DNA of 61,899 nucleotides from NCBI RefSeq assembly GCF_022096995.1, contig NZ_JACXGQ010000012.1, forward strand, positions 1 to 61,899, written 5' to 3'. This DNA is from Yoonia sp. I 8.24. Lineage in GTDB: Bacteria > Pseudomonadota > Alphaproteobacteria > Rhodobacterales > Rhodobacteraceae. Position 1 is the stretch's first letter. Each line of letters begins with the position of its first letter. The notes below the pieces were generated by a model that saw only the letters and a list, made by a program, of their open reading frames with translations, was not told the DNA's origin and ran no database searches. Positions 35,471 to 43,550 of the stretch are shown in pieces. Made by a program: the position numbers and the translations under genes.

Positions 35471-36343
35471 CTAGTAGTCCGAGGTTGGATGATACCGCCC
35501 GCCGGGCGAACCTGTGAATATCTCGCAGCCAGTCTCAGTCACACCAATTGAATGTTCGAACTGTGCGGACAGGGATTTATCCGCTGTAACCGCGGTCCAA
35601 TCATCGCGCAGAACTTCAACGTACGGGCGGCCAAGGTTAATCATCGGCTCGATCGTGAAGAACATCCCCGCTTCCAACGTGGGGCCACTGCCCGGACGGC
35701 CAAAATGCACGACGTTAGGCGGCGCGTGAAACACGCGGCCCAGCCCATGACCACAAAAATCGCGGACAACAGACATGCCCTGGGCTTCGGCGTAGGTTTG
35801 AATTGCGTGGCCGATATCGCCAAATGTGTTGCCCGGTTTCACTGCCGCAATCCCCAGCATCAGCGCGTCATGGGTCACGTCAATCAGCTTGCGGGCGATG
35901 GGTTTGGGTTTGCCAGCCACATACATCCGGCTGCAATCACCGAACCAGCCATCAACAATTACCGTGACGTCGATGTTCAAGATGTCGCCTGATTTCAACG
36001 CATCATCGCTACGCCGCTTTTCAAGATTCTTTGACACGCTTTCAGACGCGCCTTTTGGAATAGGCGCACCGGGTATACCATGACAGACCACATGGTTCAC
36101 CGAAATACAGCTGGCGTGTTTGTAGCCCTTATAGCCAATCGTCGCGGAAATCGCGCCCGCGTCATCGACCCACCGGGTGATCAGGCGGTCAAGTTCACCC
36201 GTTGTTTGGCCGACACGCACATGATCGGCGATGTCATCCAAGATCTGCGCGGCCAAGGCGCCAGCCTTGGCCATTCCTGCAAAATCGCTCGGGTCGTAAA
36301 TCCGGATGCCATCTTTGGTGATGCGGCCTTTGTTCGTGTCCAC
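35471..36343 (-). CDS. map: Methionine aminopeptidase, type I
   Basis: Removes the initiator Met from nascent proteins. The 290-residue protein has the metal ligands in NIDVTVIVDGWFGDCSRMY (two Asp), CGHGLGRVFH (His), and FTIEPM (Glu), with a final Glu in FEHSIGVTE. Compared with standard type I enzymes there is an insertion of about 20 charged residues (about 92-115) between NHVVCHGIPG and SGDILNID, and an N-terminal extension of about ten residues. It appears monocistronic and ends 100 bases from the orphan TRAP gene. Confidence 0.95.
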   Translation of the reverse strand: MDTNKGRITKDGIRIYDPSDFAGMAKAGALAAQILDDIADHVRVGQTTGELDRLITRWVDDAGAISATIGYKGYKHASCISVNHVVCHGIPGAPIPKGASESVSKNLEKRRSDDALKSGDILNIDVTVIVDGWFGDCSRMYVAGKPKPIARKLIDVTHDALMLGIAAVKPGNTFGDIGHAIQTYAEAQGMSVVRDFCGHGLGRVFHAPPNVVHFGRPGSGPTLEAGMFFTIEPMINLGRPYVEVLRDDWTAVTADKSLSAQFEHSIGVTETGCEIFTGSPGGRYHPTSDY

Positions 36344-36414
36344 GCCTGTATTCCTTTATCGCTTACCCGCGATATAGGCGAAACAGGATCAAAGTTCTAG
36401 GCAAACCATCCCAG

Positions 36415-37281
36415 TTATACCCGCGCTAAAATGACGTCAAAGTCGACAGACAAGAATGTCTCGGTGACACTGCCCGATATCTCTAACCCCTCGGGGAAAT
36501 CGCTGGCTGGTTTTTCGACGTAGGTCATGACCAGATCATCACGCACGCCAAACACGGTGTCTTGGTCCAGATAGGGATCGTCATCCGGAAAAATTTCGGT
36601 GACCAAAGTTTTGAACCCGGGTGCTTTGATGATGTAGTGCAGGTGTGAAGGCCGCCAAGGGTGACGCCCACAGGCCCGCAGGATATCCCCAACCGGGCCG
36701 TCAGACGGGACAGTATATTCAACGGGTTTTACAGTGGTGAACGCATATTTTCCGTCCTCCCCAACTGTCATCAAACCGTGGAACGAAAACGTATCTTGTT
36801 CGTCGTCTTGGCTTGCGTACATGCCGTTTGGCGCGGTTTGCCAAATATCAAGTTCGGCATTGGGAATAGGGTTTCCATCCGTGTCACGAATGGTCCCCTG
36901 GGCCAGCAAGATGGGGCCGCCGTAATGGCGTTTCATGTCGCCGCCAACGGCGAGCGGTGGGGCGCCAGAAACGTGGAATGGTCCAAGTACCGATGATGAC
37001 GTGGCATCCGGGCGTGAATGCAGCATGTCGACCAATGACGACAGGCCAAGCACATCTGACGCCAGCACAAATTCGTGGCGGTCTTCAGTTTCGATCGCAG
37101 CGCAGCCTTCTAAGAACGCGATCCCTGTGCGCCATTCATCATGTGTCAGGTTCACTTCGCGGGCGAAGTCATGCAGGTGTTGGACCAGTGATCCCATGAC
37201 CTCACGCGTCCGTGCGTCAGTGCTGGCCGCCATATAGGCCTTAAATACATCGGTGATATTGTCTTTGGTGACGTTACGCAT
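36415..37281 (-). CDS. Intradiol ring-cleavage dioxygenase, hydroxyquinol 1,2-dioxygenase-like
   Basis: Non-haem Fe(III) enzyme that opens a catechol or hydroxyquinol ring between the hydroxyls. The 288-residue protein has the N-terminal helical dimer domain and VLGPFHV (98-104), typical of hydroxyquinol 1,2-dioxygenases. Iron ligands fit Tyr155, Tyr189, His213 and His215, at the expected spacing. The product would be maleylacetate (hydroxyquinol) or a muconate (catechol), yet no maleylacetate reductase lies nearby. It is the last gene of the minus-strand operon, 17 bases after dctM. Confidence 0.9.
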   Translation of the reverse strand: MRNVTKDNITDVFKAYMAASTDARTREVMGSLVQHLHDFAREVNLTHDEWRTGIAFLEGCAAIETEDRHEFVLASDVLGLSSLVDMLHSRPDATSSSVLGPFHVSGAPPLAVGGDMKRHYGGPILLAQGTIRDTDGNPIPNAELDIWQTAPNGMYASQDDEQDTFSFHGLMTVGEDGKYAFTTVKPVEYTVPSDGPVGDILRACGRHPWRPSHLHYIIKAPGFKTLVTEIFPDDDPYLDQDTVFGVRDDLVMTYVEKPASDFPEGLEISGSVTETFLSVDFDVILARV

Positions 37282-37298
37282 GGGAACGACCTCCTAGT

Positions 37299-38603
37299 TT
37301 AGAGTAGAGCAAGGCTCAGGATTGGGAATTGGATCAGGATCATCAGTGCAATCAACATGACAAAGGCGAACGGTAGCGCCCCCATGAAGACATCCATCAA
37401 GGAAATGCGATCATCATTGATCGTCGATTTGATCACGAAACACGATATGCCAAGTGGCGGGGTCAGTAGCCCGATTTCAGCGCCAACAACTGTGATGATT
37501 CCGAACCAAATCAGCGATAGATCCATCGCTTCGATCATTGGCAGGAACAGCGGGACAACGATCAAGATGATCGATGCCGTGTCCAACAACGTGCCAAGAA
37601 ACAACATCAACAGCACATAGAGCAGCATAACGACCCAGAACGAGGCTGCATTCCCGGCAAGCAGATCTTGTAGCTGGTTTGGCAACCCTGCCATGCCAAG
37701 CATCCGGCTGTAGATCGATGCAGCTGTGATCAAGAATAGGATCGCGGCTGTGATGTGACCCGTTTCTAAAAGCGCGTCCCAAAATGTCTTGAGTGACATG
37801 GAGCGGCGTGCCGCCGCGATGCATAGCGCGACCAACCCACCAGCTGCCCCTGCTTCTACCGCTGTTAGCCAACCGGTATAGATACCGCCCAGAACCAAAG
37901 TGATCAGGCCTAGCGTTGGTAGGGTCTTTGACGCGATTTCACCGCGCGACATCCATTCGGTGTCTTCAACAACGCGACCGCCGACGAAATTCGGGGTAAA
38001 TCGGCCCATAAGCCAGATCGCGCCAACATAGGCGACAGCCAGCATGACGCCAGGAATAACGCCTGCAAGAAACATGTCGCCGACTGATTGTTCCGCAACA
38101 AATGAATAGATGATCAGCATTGCCGATGGCGGGATGATCATGCCCAGCACGGATGACCCTGCGACAACACCAACTGCAAAGCGGGGGTTGTAATCTTGTG
38201 CCATCATTTGCGGGACGGATACTTTGGTGAATACGGATGCAGAGGCGATAGACGATCCTGTCACAGCAGCAAACACAGCGTTTGCGCCAACTGTCGCCAT
38301 GCCGATCCCTCCTTTAACCTTGCGAAAACGCATGGTCATGACTTCGTAGATATCGCGGCCTAACCCGGCCTTGGAGACGATAAGCCCCATAAAGGTAAAC
38401 AGCGGTATGGTGGCAAAACTGTATTCCATCGCACTATCGCCGACAGCAACCTTCAGCAGGTTAAGCGAAAGCGTAAAATTGTCCCGCATCAGCCAGATCG
38501 ACACAAGCGATACGGTGCCAAGCGCGATAGGGATGTAGACACCTGAATAGATCAGAAAGATGATTGCGACGACCGAAATCAGGCCAATTTCAATGGGGCT
38601 CAT
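37299..38603 (-). CDS. dctM: TRAP transporter large permease, DctM
   Basis: Large membrane subunit of a TRAP importer, 434 residues with about 12 spans. Family segments such as FTFMGLIVSKAGLGRDIYEVM and GMIIPPSAMLIIYSFVAEQSVGDMF are present. It overlaps dctQ by 4 bases. Together with the dctQ and dctP genes upstream it makes a complete sodium-driven uptake system, transcribed with the dioxygenase, so it likely imports the pathway's organic-acid or aromatic substrate. Confidence 0.95.
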   Translation of the reverse strand: MSPIEIGLISVVAIIFLIYSGVYIPIALGTVSLVSIWLMRDNFTLSLNLLKVAVGDSAMEYSFATIPLFTFMGLIVSKAGLGRDIYEVMTMRFRKVKGGIGMATVGANAVFAAVTGSSIASASVFTKVSVPQMMAQDYNPRFAVGVVAGSSVLGMIIPPSAMLIIYSFVAEQSVGDMFLAGVIPGVMLAVAYVGAIWLMGRFTPNFVGGRVVEDTEWMSRGEIASKTLPTLGLITLVLGGIYTGWLTAVEAGAAGGLVALCIAAARRSMSLKTFWDALLETGHITAAILFLITAASIYSRMLGMAGLPNQLQDLLAGNAASFWVVMLLYVLLMLFLGTLLDTASIILIVVPLFLPMIEAMDLSLIWFGIITVVGAEIGLLTPPLGISCFVIKSTINDDRISLMDVFMGALPFAFVMLIALMILIQFPILSLALL

Positions 38604-39151
38604 GTGGTGGGCTCATTATGTTCAGGGGCGCGGACCAATTGCGGGCGGTCTTGGGCGGTGATGACTTTTAGAACGAAGATGATGCATGACAACGCACAGC
38701 CGCAGGCAATCACGAGCTTAATGGGCCACCAAGGGGCGGTGAACACGCCGGGCACGCCAAAGAAGTCCTGGGTTTCCCACATGTGCATGAATTCAGGGAA
38801 CATGATGTACGCAACAAGCCCCATAAAGATTGCAGATACGGCATTGATGATCCGGCGCAGATTTGCGGTCAGATTAGGGCGACGTTTGTGGAGCACATTG
38901 AGGAACCCGTCAGAGCGGGTCAGGCGGTCAACGCGCACAACATCAGCAAGCTGTAGAAAGACAATGAAAACGACCGATAGCTGGACGATTTCATAGGTGC
39001 CTTTGAGCGGGGCATTAAACACGCCCCGCGCAATGACATCGACATTGAGGATCACCACCAAGCCCAGAACGCAAACCGTTCCAGCTGCATTGGCGATGAT
39101 CGCCACCTTATTTGCGACCCCTGAGAGGCCTGTAAGTACAGATTTCAACAT
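38600..39151 (-). CDS. dctQ: TRAP transporter small permease, DctQ
   Basis: Small membrane subunit of 183 residues with four predicted spans. The segment NVDVIARGVFNAPLKGTYEIVQ after the first span is the DctQ signature region. It follows dctP by 30 bases and overlaps dctM by 4, the usual P-Q-M order. Confidence 0.93.
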   Translation of the reverse strand: MLKSVLTGLSGVANKVAIIANAAGTVCVLGLVVILNVDVIARGVFNAPLKGTYEIVQLSVVFIVFLQLADVVRVDRLTRSDGFLNVLHKRRPNLTANLRRIINAVSAIFMGLVAYIMFPEFMHMWETQDFFGVPGVFTAPWWPIKLVIACGCALSCIIFVLKVITAQDRPQLVRAPEHNEPTT

Positions 39152-39181
39152 AATCTAGGCCCCTTCAGGGATCGATCGGGA

Positions 39182-40255
39182 TTAAGGCTGTGTCCAGTCG
39201 CGGACGCCGACAAAGCCAGCAGCTTCAAGTTTCGCAAGGTAAGCGGCGAGCATTTCTGTTCCCGGTTCACCGTTGGCATTCAGCGTCTCAGCCAGCTCAA
39301 CCGCGATGTTTGGCATCGCATTTGCCCATGCTGTGCGGTCTTCTTCGGACACTTCGATGATCGTGCCGCCTGCTTCTACATATGCAGCTTCGGCATCAGC
39401 CGCGCGGTCCATCGCAAGGCCAGCCAAGTGATCGCGATAGTCAACGGCCACAGCTTGCAGCACTTCTTTGACTTCGTCAGGCAGCGCGTTCCAATAGTCT
39501 TGGTTTACAGTCACGGTTTTAGAGTTCACCGCACCAAAATCTGTCCGCAGCATATAAGGGGCAACTTCTGAGATTTTGAATGTTGCGGCGGCTTCTGGCC
39601 ACAGCTGTGCCGCGTCAACAAGACCGGTTTGCAGCATGTTGTAGAAATCGGTCAAACCGCCACGCACACCGGCAGCGCCTTCGATACCTTCAAGGTACCG
39701 CAAATTCATGCCTGCGCCCGCAACCTTCAGGCCTTCAAGACCCGAAATGTCAGTCAATTCATTTGTCGCGAACACCTGATAACTGTCCAGCACAACACCG
39801 GTTGCAAGATAGACTTGGTTTTGATCGGCAAATTCGTTTTGCATGGCTGGGAATTCGCGGGCAATTTCGTCAATCGCCTGTGCAACCGCGCGGGCGTCAG
39901 ATGAAACAAACGGCGTAACCGCAGCGAGCCCTTGGCTAGGCAGTTTGGAAGAGTGGAAGATCGTCGTGACGATCCCAATATCGCCAAGACCAAGCTGGAC
40001 GCCTTCCAGTACGCCACGTGGTTTCACGATAGACCCGCCATAGTTTTCTTGCCAGTCCATGACATAGTTGCCGGTTTCGGCAAGGCGGCGGTCAACCTCG
40101 GGGATAAAGAAGTCAGTGAATTCCTGCACCCAAAGAGCGCGCGCTGGATAACCGTCAATGACGACAGCCGAAATTCTTTCCTGCGCCGCGACAGGCATCG
40201 CTGTCATCGTCGCAAGGGCCGCACCCATAAGGCTGCGTCGTGTCCAATTGATCAT
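39182..40255 (-). CDS. dctP: TRAP transporter substrate-binding protein, DctP family
   Basis: Periplasmic binding protein of the P-Q-M transporter, 357 residues. The start at 40255 (MINWTRRSLMGAAL) has GGGAGG seven bases before it and gives a twin-arginine-like signal (TRRSLMG) cleaved near AQE. The fold order is DctP: strand ISAVVIDGYP, Arg-rich FATNELTDISGLEGLKVAGAG, TDFYNMLQTGLVDAA. The usual binding-site Arg after LKV is not obvious, so the ligand may differ from simple carboxylates. The frame extends upstream to 40369 but that part has no signal character. Confidence 0.88.
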   Translation of the reverse strand: MINWTRRSLMGAALATMTAMPVAAQERISAVVIDGYPARALWVQEFTDFFIPEVDRRLAETGNYVMDWQENYGGSIVKPRGVLEGVQLGLGDIGIVTTIFHSSKLPSQGLAAVTPFVSSDARAVAQAIDEIAREFPAMQNEFADQNQVYLATGVVLDSYQVFATNELTDISGLEGLKVAGAGMNLRYLEGIEGAAGVRGGLTDFYNMLQTGLVDAAQLWPEAAATFKISEVAPYMLRTDFGAVNSKTVTVNQDYWNALPDEVKEVLQAVAVDYRDHLAGLAMDRAADAEAAYVEAGGTIIEVSEEDRTAWANAMPNIAVELAETLNANGEPGTEMLAAYLAKLEAAGFVGVRDWTQP

Positions 40256-40299
40256 GTGTTTTCCTCCCAGAAAATTTGGGCGTTTAGCCCGTTTAGTAA

Positions 40300-40758
40300 C
40301 TAGTTCGCTTTCTCCCAGTTGACCGTAAGTTCTGTGCCTGCCGCTTCGAAAAGTTTGGCGATGGCGCAATATTTGGCGGTCTCAAGGCCAACCGCTGTCA
40401 GCTCCTCCTGACTAGCGGTCGTGTTGCAATTAACCGTAAGTGTGACGGCCGGAAACGGGATATCGATCTCATCCTCCATGAGAACGCCGCGCCGGTCGAA
40501 TTGGCAATTTGCGTCGATTGTCACGTCGCCAAGGTCCACACCCAGGCGACGTGCATTTTTATGGCCGATCACATTTGTACACGCGATGAGCGCAGACATA
40601 GCCATTTCGGTTGGGGTGGCGCCTAAATTGGTGCCGCCCCGTTCTATCGGCTCATCAATGATGACATTGAGATCCCGCACCGGAATTTCAGTCCGCGCAT
40701 GGGTCGGGCATTGCGCGGTCGTCCGGTAGGTCACAACTGTCTTCATTTTGATCGCCAA
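40300..40758 (-). CDS. OsmC/Ohr family protein
   Basis: Probable thiol-dependent peroxidase of 152 residues. Both reactive Cys positions look present: one in SALIACTNVIGHKNAR (about residue 60) and one in ETAKYCAIAKLFEAAG (about 131). The GGTNLGATPTEM turn is typical of the family. It may remove organic peroxides formed around the iron dioxygenase, or act on a pathway intermediate. The start is 40758 or the in-frame ATG at 40746. It lies 12 bases after the nitroreductase gene and 44 before dctP. Confidence 0.88.
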   Translation of the reverse strand: MAIKMKTVVTYRTTAQCPTHARTEIPVRDLNVIIDEPIERGGTNLGATPTEMAMSALIACTNVIGHKNARRLGVDLGDVTIDANCQFDRRGVLMEDEIDIPFPAVTLTVNCNTTASQEELTAVGLETAKYCAIAKLFEAAGTELTVNWEKAN

Positions 40759-40770
40759 ATGAATATCCCC

Positions 40771-41436
40771 TTAGGCGAAGCTACAAGCCTGCTCGAAAGC
40801 AAGGCGCGGCAGTTTTTGGAATAGCGCCGTTTCATCAGCGTAACCAATATTGCACAAAAAGTTAGACTTAAGAGTCGTGCCGGCAAAGAATTCTTCGTCG
40901 ACAATCGCGTTTGAAAACCCAGACATCGCCCCGACGTCTAATCCAAGTGCGCGCGCTGCGATCATGAAGTAGGCGCCTTGCATCGTGCCGTTGCGAAACG
41001 CGGTTTCTTCGCAATATTCGGGTTTCCCGTCAAAAAGGTGGCGGCGATCTTCGTGTGGGAACAGATTGGGAAGTTCTTTCCAAAAATCCATGTCATGCGA
41101 AATAATCGCAGTGACTGGTGCGCCCATCATCTTGGCCACGTTTTGCGGCTTAAGCGACTTTGCGAGCCGTTCTTTGCCTTCGGGTGTATACACAAACGTA
41201 AACCGCGCAGGCAGCGTGTTCATGCTGGTCGGGCCGTTGATCGTAATGTCGTAAAGCTCTTCAAGCAGACCCTCGGGGATCGGTTTGTCAGTCCACGCGT
41301 AATGCGACCGCGCATCACGCAAGATCAGATCAATGGCATCATCTGACAGACGGTTGATGCGTCCACGGAGCGCGCGGTGATCTTCTTGCGCCTTTGCGCG
41401 CGCTACAGCCAACGCCTGACCCGTGGGCGCATTCAT
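40771..41436 (-). CDS. Nitroreductase-family protein, RutE/malonic semialdehyde reductase-like
   Basis: A 221-residue FMN-dependent oxidoreductase closest in pattern to RutE, which reduces malonic semialdehyde to 3-hydroxypropionate in uracil breakdown. Diagnostic pieces are DLILRDARSHYAWTDKP, NGPTSMNTLPARFTFV, GTMQGAYFMIAARALGLD and SGFSNAIVDEEF. Other Rut genes are absent. Within this operon it may handle a three-carbon semialdehyde, which would connect with the malonyl-CoA enzymes across the divergent promoter. It overlaps the FAH gene stop by one base. Confidence 0.87.
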   Translation of the reverse strand: MNAPTGQALAVARAKAQEDHRALRGRINRLSDDAIDLILRDARSHYAWTDKPIPEGLLEELYDITINGPTSMNTLPARFTFVYTPEGKERLAKSLKPQNVAKMMGAPVTAIISHDMDFWKELPNLFPHEDRRHLFDGKPEYCEETAFRNGTMQGAYFMIAARALGLDVGAMSGFSNAIVDEEFFAGTTLKSNFLCNIGYADETALFQKLPRLAFEQACSFA

Positions 41437-42314
41437 TATGCAGCCCCCTTAACATGATCGGCTTCGTCGACGATTGGGTTCGAACAAATGCCGATCCCTT
41501 CGATTTCAACGTCGACGATTTCGCCGGGAACAAGCCAGCGTGGGTTTGGCTTTTTGGCATGACCAACACCGGGTGGTGTGCCCATAGCGATCAGATCGCC
41601 GGGTTCAAGTGTGGTGTATTGCGAGATCGTGGCGATGGTTTGCGCAACCGACCAGATCATGTTGCCAGTGTTGGAGGATTGCAAAATCTCATCGCCGACA
41701 CGGCTTTCGATTTTCAGACCGGCGGCACCTTCTGGAACTTCGTCGGGTGTCACAACGAATGGGCCAATCGCGCCAGTATCGTCAAAGTTTTTGCCCGGTG
41801 TCCACTGATGCGTCTTGCGCTGGTAATCGCGGACAGAGCCGTCGTTAAAGACGGTATAGCCAAACACATGGTCCAGTGCATCGGCCTCTGAAATATGACG
41901 GCCACCTTTGCCGACGATGAACATCAGCTCGGCTTCGTAATCAAGTTTTTCAGAACATGTCGGGCGCACGAGTGGCGCGCCAGCGGCCATGATCGAATTT
42001 TTGCCGCGCATAAACAGGGCGGGGTAGTCGGGAATGTCGTAACCGCCCTCTTTGATGTGGTCTGTATAGTTCAGACCAAGGCAGATGATCGTGCCGGGTT
42101 CTGCAACGGGCAGGGCAGGTGTAATCGCGGCGATTGCAACGCGTGGGGCGTCGGTCATCTGATTAGCAACTGATTCGATCAGCGCGGGGTTCTGAATGAG
42201 CCCCATCAGATCACCGCCAATTTCAGCGTTTAACGCCGTTAAATTAACGGCATTTTCACCATCGACAGCGAATACTGCAGTACCATTCGTTGTCTTGCCC
42301 ACCAGATATTTCAT
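41436..42314 (-). CDS. Fumarylacetoacetate hydrolase (FAH) family protein
   Basis: A 292-residue member of a family of C-C hydrolases, hydratases and decarboxylases of keto acids. Metal-site pieces are CLGLNYTDHIKEGG, LDYEAELMFIVGKGG and FNDGSVRDYQ, followed by KNFDDTGAIGPFVV and GDLIAMGTPPGVG. It is the first gene of the minus-strand operon and starts 57 bases from the palindrome in the divergent promoter. In this context it probably cleaves or hydrates a ring-opened diacid; the exact substrate is unknown. Confidence 0.92.
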   Translation of the reverse strand: MKYLVGKTTNGTAVFAVDGENAVNLTALNAEIGGDLMGLIQNPALIESVANQMTDAPRVAIAAITPALPVAEPGTIICLGLNYTDHIKEGGYDIPDYPALFMRGKNSIMAAGAPLVRPTCSEKLDYEAELMFIVGKGGRHISEADALDHVFGYTVFNDGSVRDYQRKTHQWTPGKNFDDTGAIGPFVVTPDEVPEGAAGLKIESRVGDEILQSSNTGNMIWSVAQTIATISQYTTLEPGDLIAMGTPPGVGHAKKPNPRWLVPGEIVDVEIEGIGICSNPIVDEADHVKGAA

Positions 42315-42371
42315 TCATCTCATCCTTGTCAGTTCGCATAATTTCTGCCTACAATCATATCGAATGTCAAT

Positions 42372-42385
42372 AAATATCGATATTT
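42372..42385. promoter_or_regulatory. Palindromic operator AAATATCGATATTT in the divergent promoter
   Basis: A perfect 14-bp palindrome between the FAH gene (start 42314, minus) and the YciI gene (start 42400, plus), just before the YciI ribosome site GGGAGG. Its 12-bp core recurs at 43510-43521. A GntR regulator gene is two genes away, so it is the likely ligand. A partial copy, CATATCGAATG, lies at 42357-42367. Confidence 0.8.
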
Positions 42386-42399
42386 TGGGAGGAATTGAG

Positions 42400-42786
42400 A
42401 TGGTTGCTTGGATGGAATACAAGTCGGATGCCAAGGCACGCGGGGCGCTTGCGCTTGAGCTTTACGTTGCGCAAAGCACGCCCGTAAAGGCGCCCGCGGA
42501 CGTCAAAGCGGTATTGCCAAAGCATTTGGCATATCAAGCGAAGCTTGAAGCGGCCGGGCAGCTGGCGCTTGCCGGTCCGATGTCGGACGAAGCGGGTGAC
42601 CAAATGCAAGGGGTAGGTCTAATTATCTACCGTGCGCCGAGTCTTGAGGCAGCCCGCGCATTGGCCGAAGCTGATCCGATGCACAAAAGCGGCGCGCGTA
42701 GTTTTACCTTGCGGCGTTGGATGATAAACGAAGGATCGTTGAACCTCTCGGTGGGACTTTCAACAAAGACTGTGAACCTGACATAA
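42400..42786 (+). CDS. YciI-like (muconolactone isomerase-fold) protein
   Basis: A 128-residue protein; GGGAGG lies eight bases before ATG 42400, and the longer frame upstream is non-coding. The first 95 residues follow the YciI/muconolactone isomerase ferredoxin-like fold: HLAYQAKLEAAGQLALAGP, then GLIIYRAPSLEAARALAEADP. Such proteins isomerise or dehydrohalogenate lactones in aromatic degradation. With an intradiol dioxygenase in the regulon, a lactone-processing role is plausible. It is first in the plus-strand unit with gntR. Confidence 0.85.
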   Translation: MVAWMEYKSDAKARGALALELYVAQSTPVKAPADVKAVLPKHLAYQAKLEAAGQLALAGPMSDEAGDQMQGVGLIIYRAPSLEAARALAEADPMHKSGARSFTLRRWMINEGSLNLSVGLSTKTVNLT

Positions 42787-42805
42787 ACTTAGCGAAAGTC
42801 CCGAT

Positions 42806-43471
42806 ATGACCATGATTGACGAAACACAGGTCAAGGAAACTTCAGCCACACACGGTGCCTATATTACCCTGCGCGACATGATTCTTACGGGAGTCTTGCC
42901 AGCGGGCCAGAAGCTGAAAATTGAACAGCTGCGCGGTCTGCTTAATACGGGCGCTTCACCTGTCCGCGAGGCGCTGAGCCTTTTGACATCGGATATGTTG
43001 GTTGAACGCATTGACCAACGTGGGTTTCGCGCGGCCCCGGCCAGCAAGGCGAATTTTGCAGAGATTTTGGCGCTACGCTGCACGCTTGAAGATTTGGCCC
43101 TGCGCCAGTCAATCGCCAATGCGACGCCAGACTGGGAAGAACAGTTGGTGTTGACCCATCACCACATGAAAAAGGCAAGCGGTCAGGGAACGAAACTGTT
43201 TGAAGAGGCGCATAAGACATTCCATATGGCGCTTTTGGCCAATAGCGAATCCCCGATGTTGGAGCGCTTTTGTGCACAGCTTTATGATCTGAACATTCGG
43301 TATCGCTATCTTGCGGCGAAAAGCGCGACCTACCAAAAACGCGATGTATCTGCCGAACATGAAGAGATTTTGGACGCGGCAATTCAGCGTGACCAAGACC
43401 GCGCATCGGCAAGTTTGTTAAGTCATTACCGGTTGACGGGTGATTATTTGTCCCGCGCATTAGATATCTGA
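42806..43471 (+). CDS. GntR-family (FCD domain) transcriptional regulator
   Basis: A 221-residue regulator. The N-terminal winged helix-turn-helix (about 18-75) shows YITLRDMILTGVLPAGQKL and TGASPVREALSLL, with wing VERIDQRGFRAAP. The C-terminal FCD effector domain (about 90-215) is all-helical with metal-binding His/Asp candidates in EEAHKTFHMALLANS and SAEHEEILDA. It probably represses the locus through the AATATCGATATT palindromes, including its own unit, and responds to a carboxylate. The ATG at 42806 is followed by another at 42812. Confidence 0.92.
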   Translation: MTMIDETQVKETSATHGAYITLRDMILTGVLPAGQKLKIEQLRGLLNTGASPVREALSLLTSDMLVERIDQRGFRAAPASKANFAEILALRCTLEDLALRQSIANATPDWEEQLVLTHHHMKKASGQGTKLFEEAHKTFHMALLANSESPMLERFCAQLYDLNIRYRYLAAKSATYQKRDVSAEHEEILDAAIQRDQDRASASLLSHYRLTGDYLSRALDI

Positions 43472-43509
43472 GCGTAATTTTTTGCCGATTTAAATGGACG
43501 ACATGCAAA

Positions 43510-43521
43510 AATATCGATATT
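43510..43521. promoter_or_regulatory. Second palindromic operator AATATCGATATT, upstream of the malonyl-CoA decarboxylase gene
   Basis: The same 12-bp palindrome as at 42373-42384, 29 bases before the malonyl-CoA decarboxylase start and 38 after the gntR stop. Its recurrence at a second promoter of the locus ties the malonyl-CoA genes to the same regulator. Confidence 0.8.
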
Positions 43522-43550
43522 AACGCTGTGACTCTTTGATGGAGACTATC

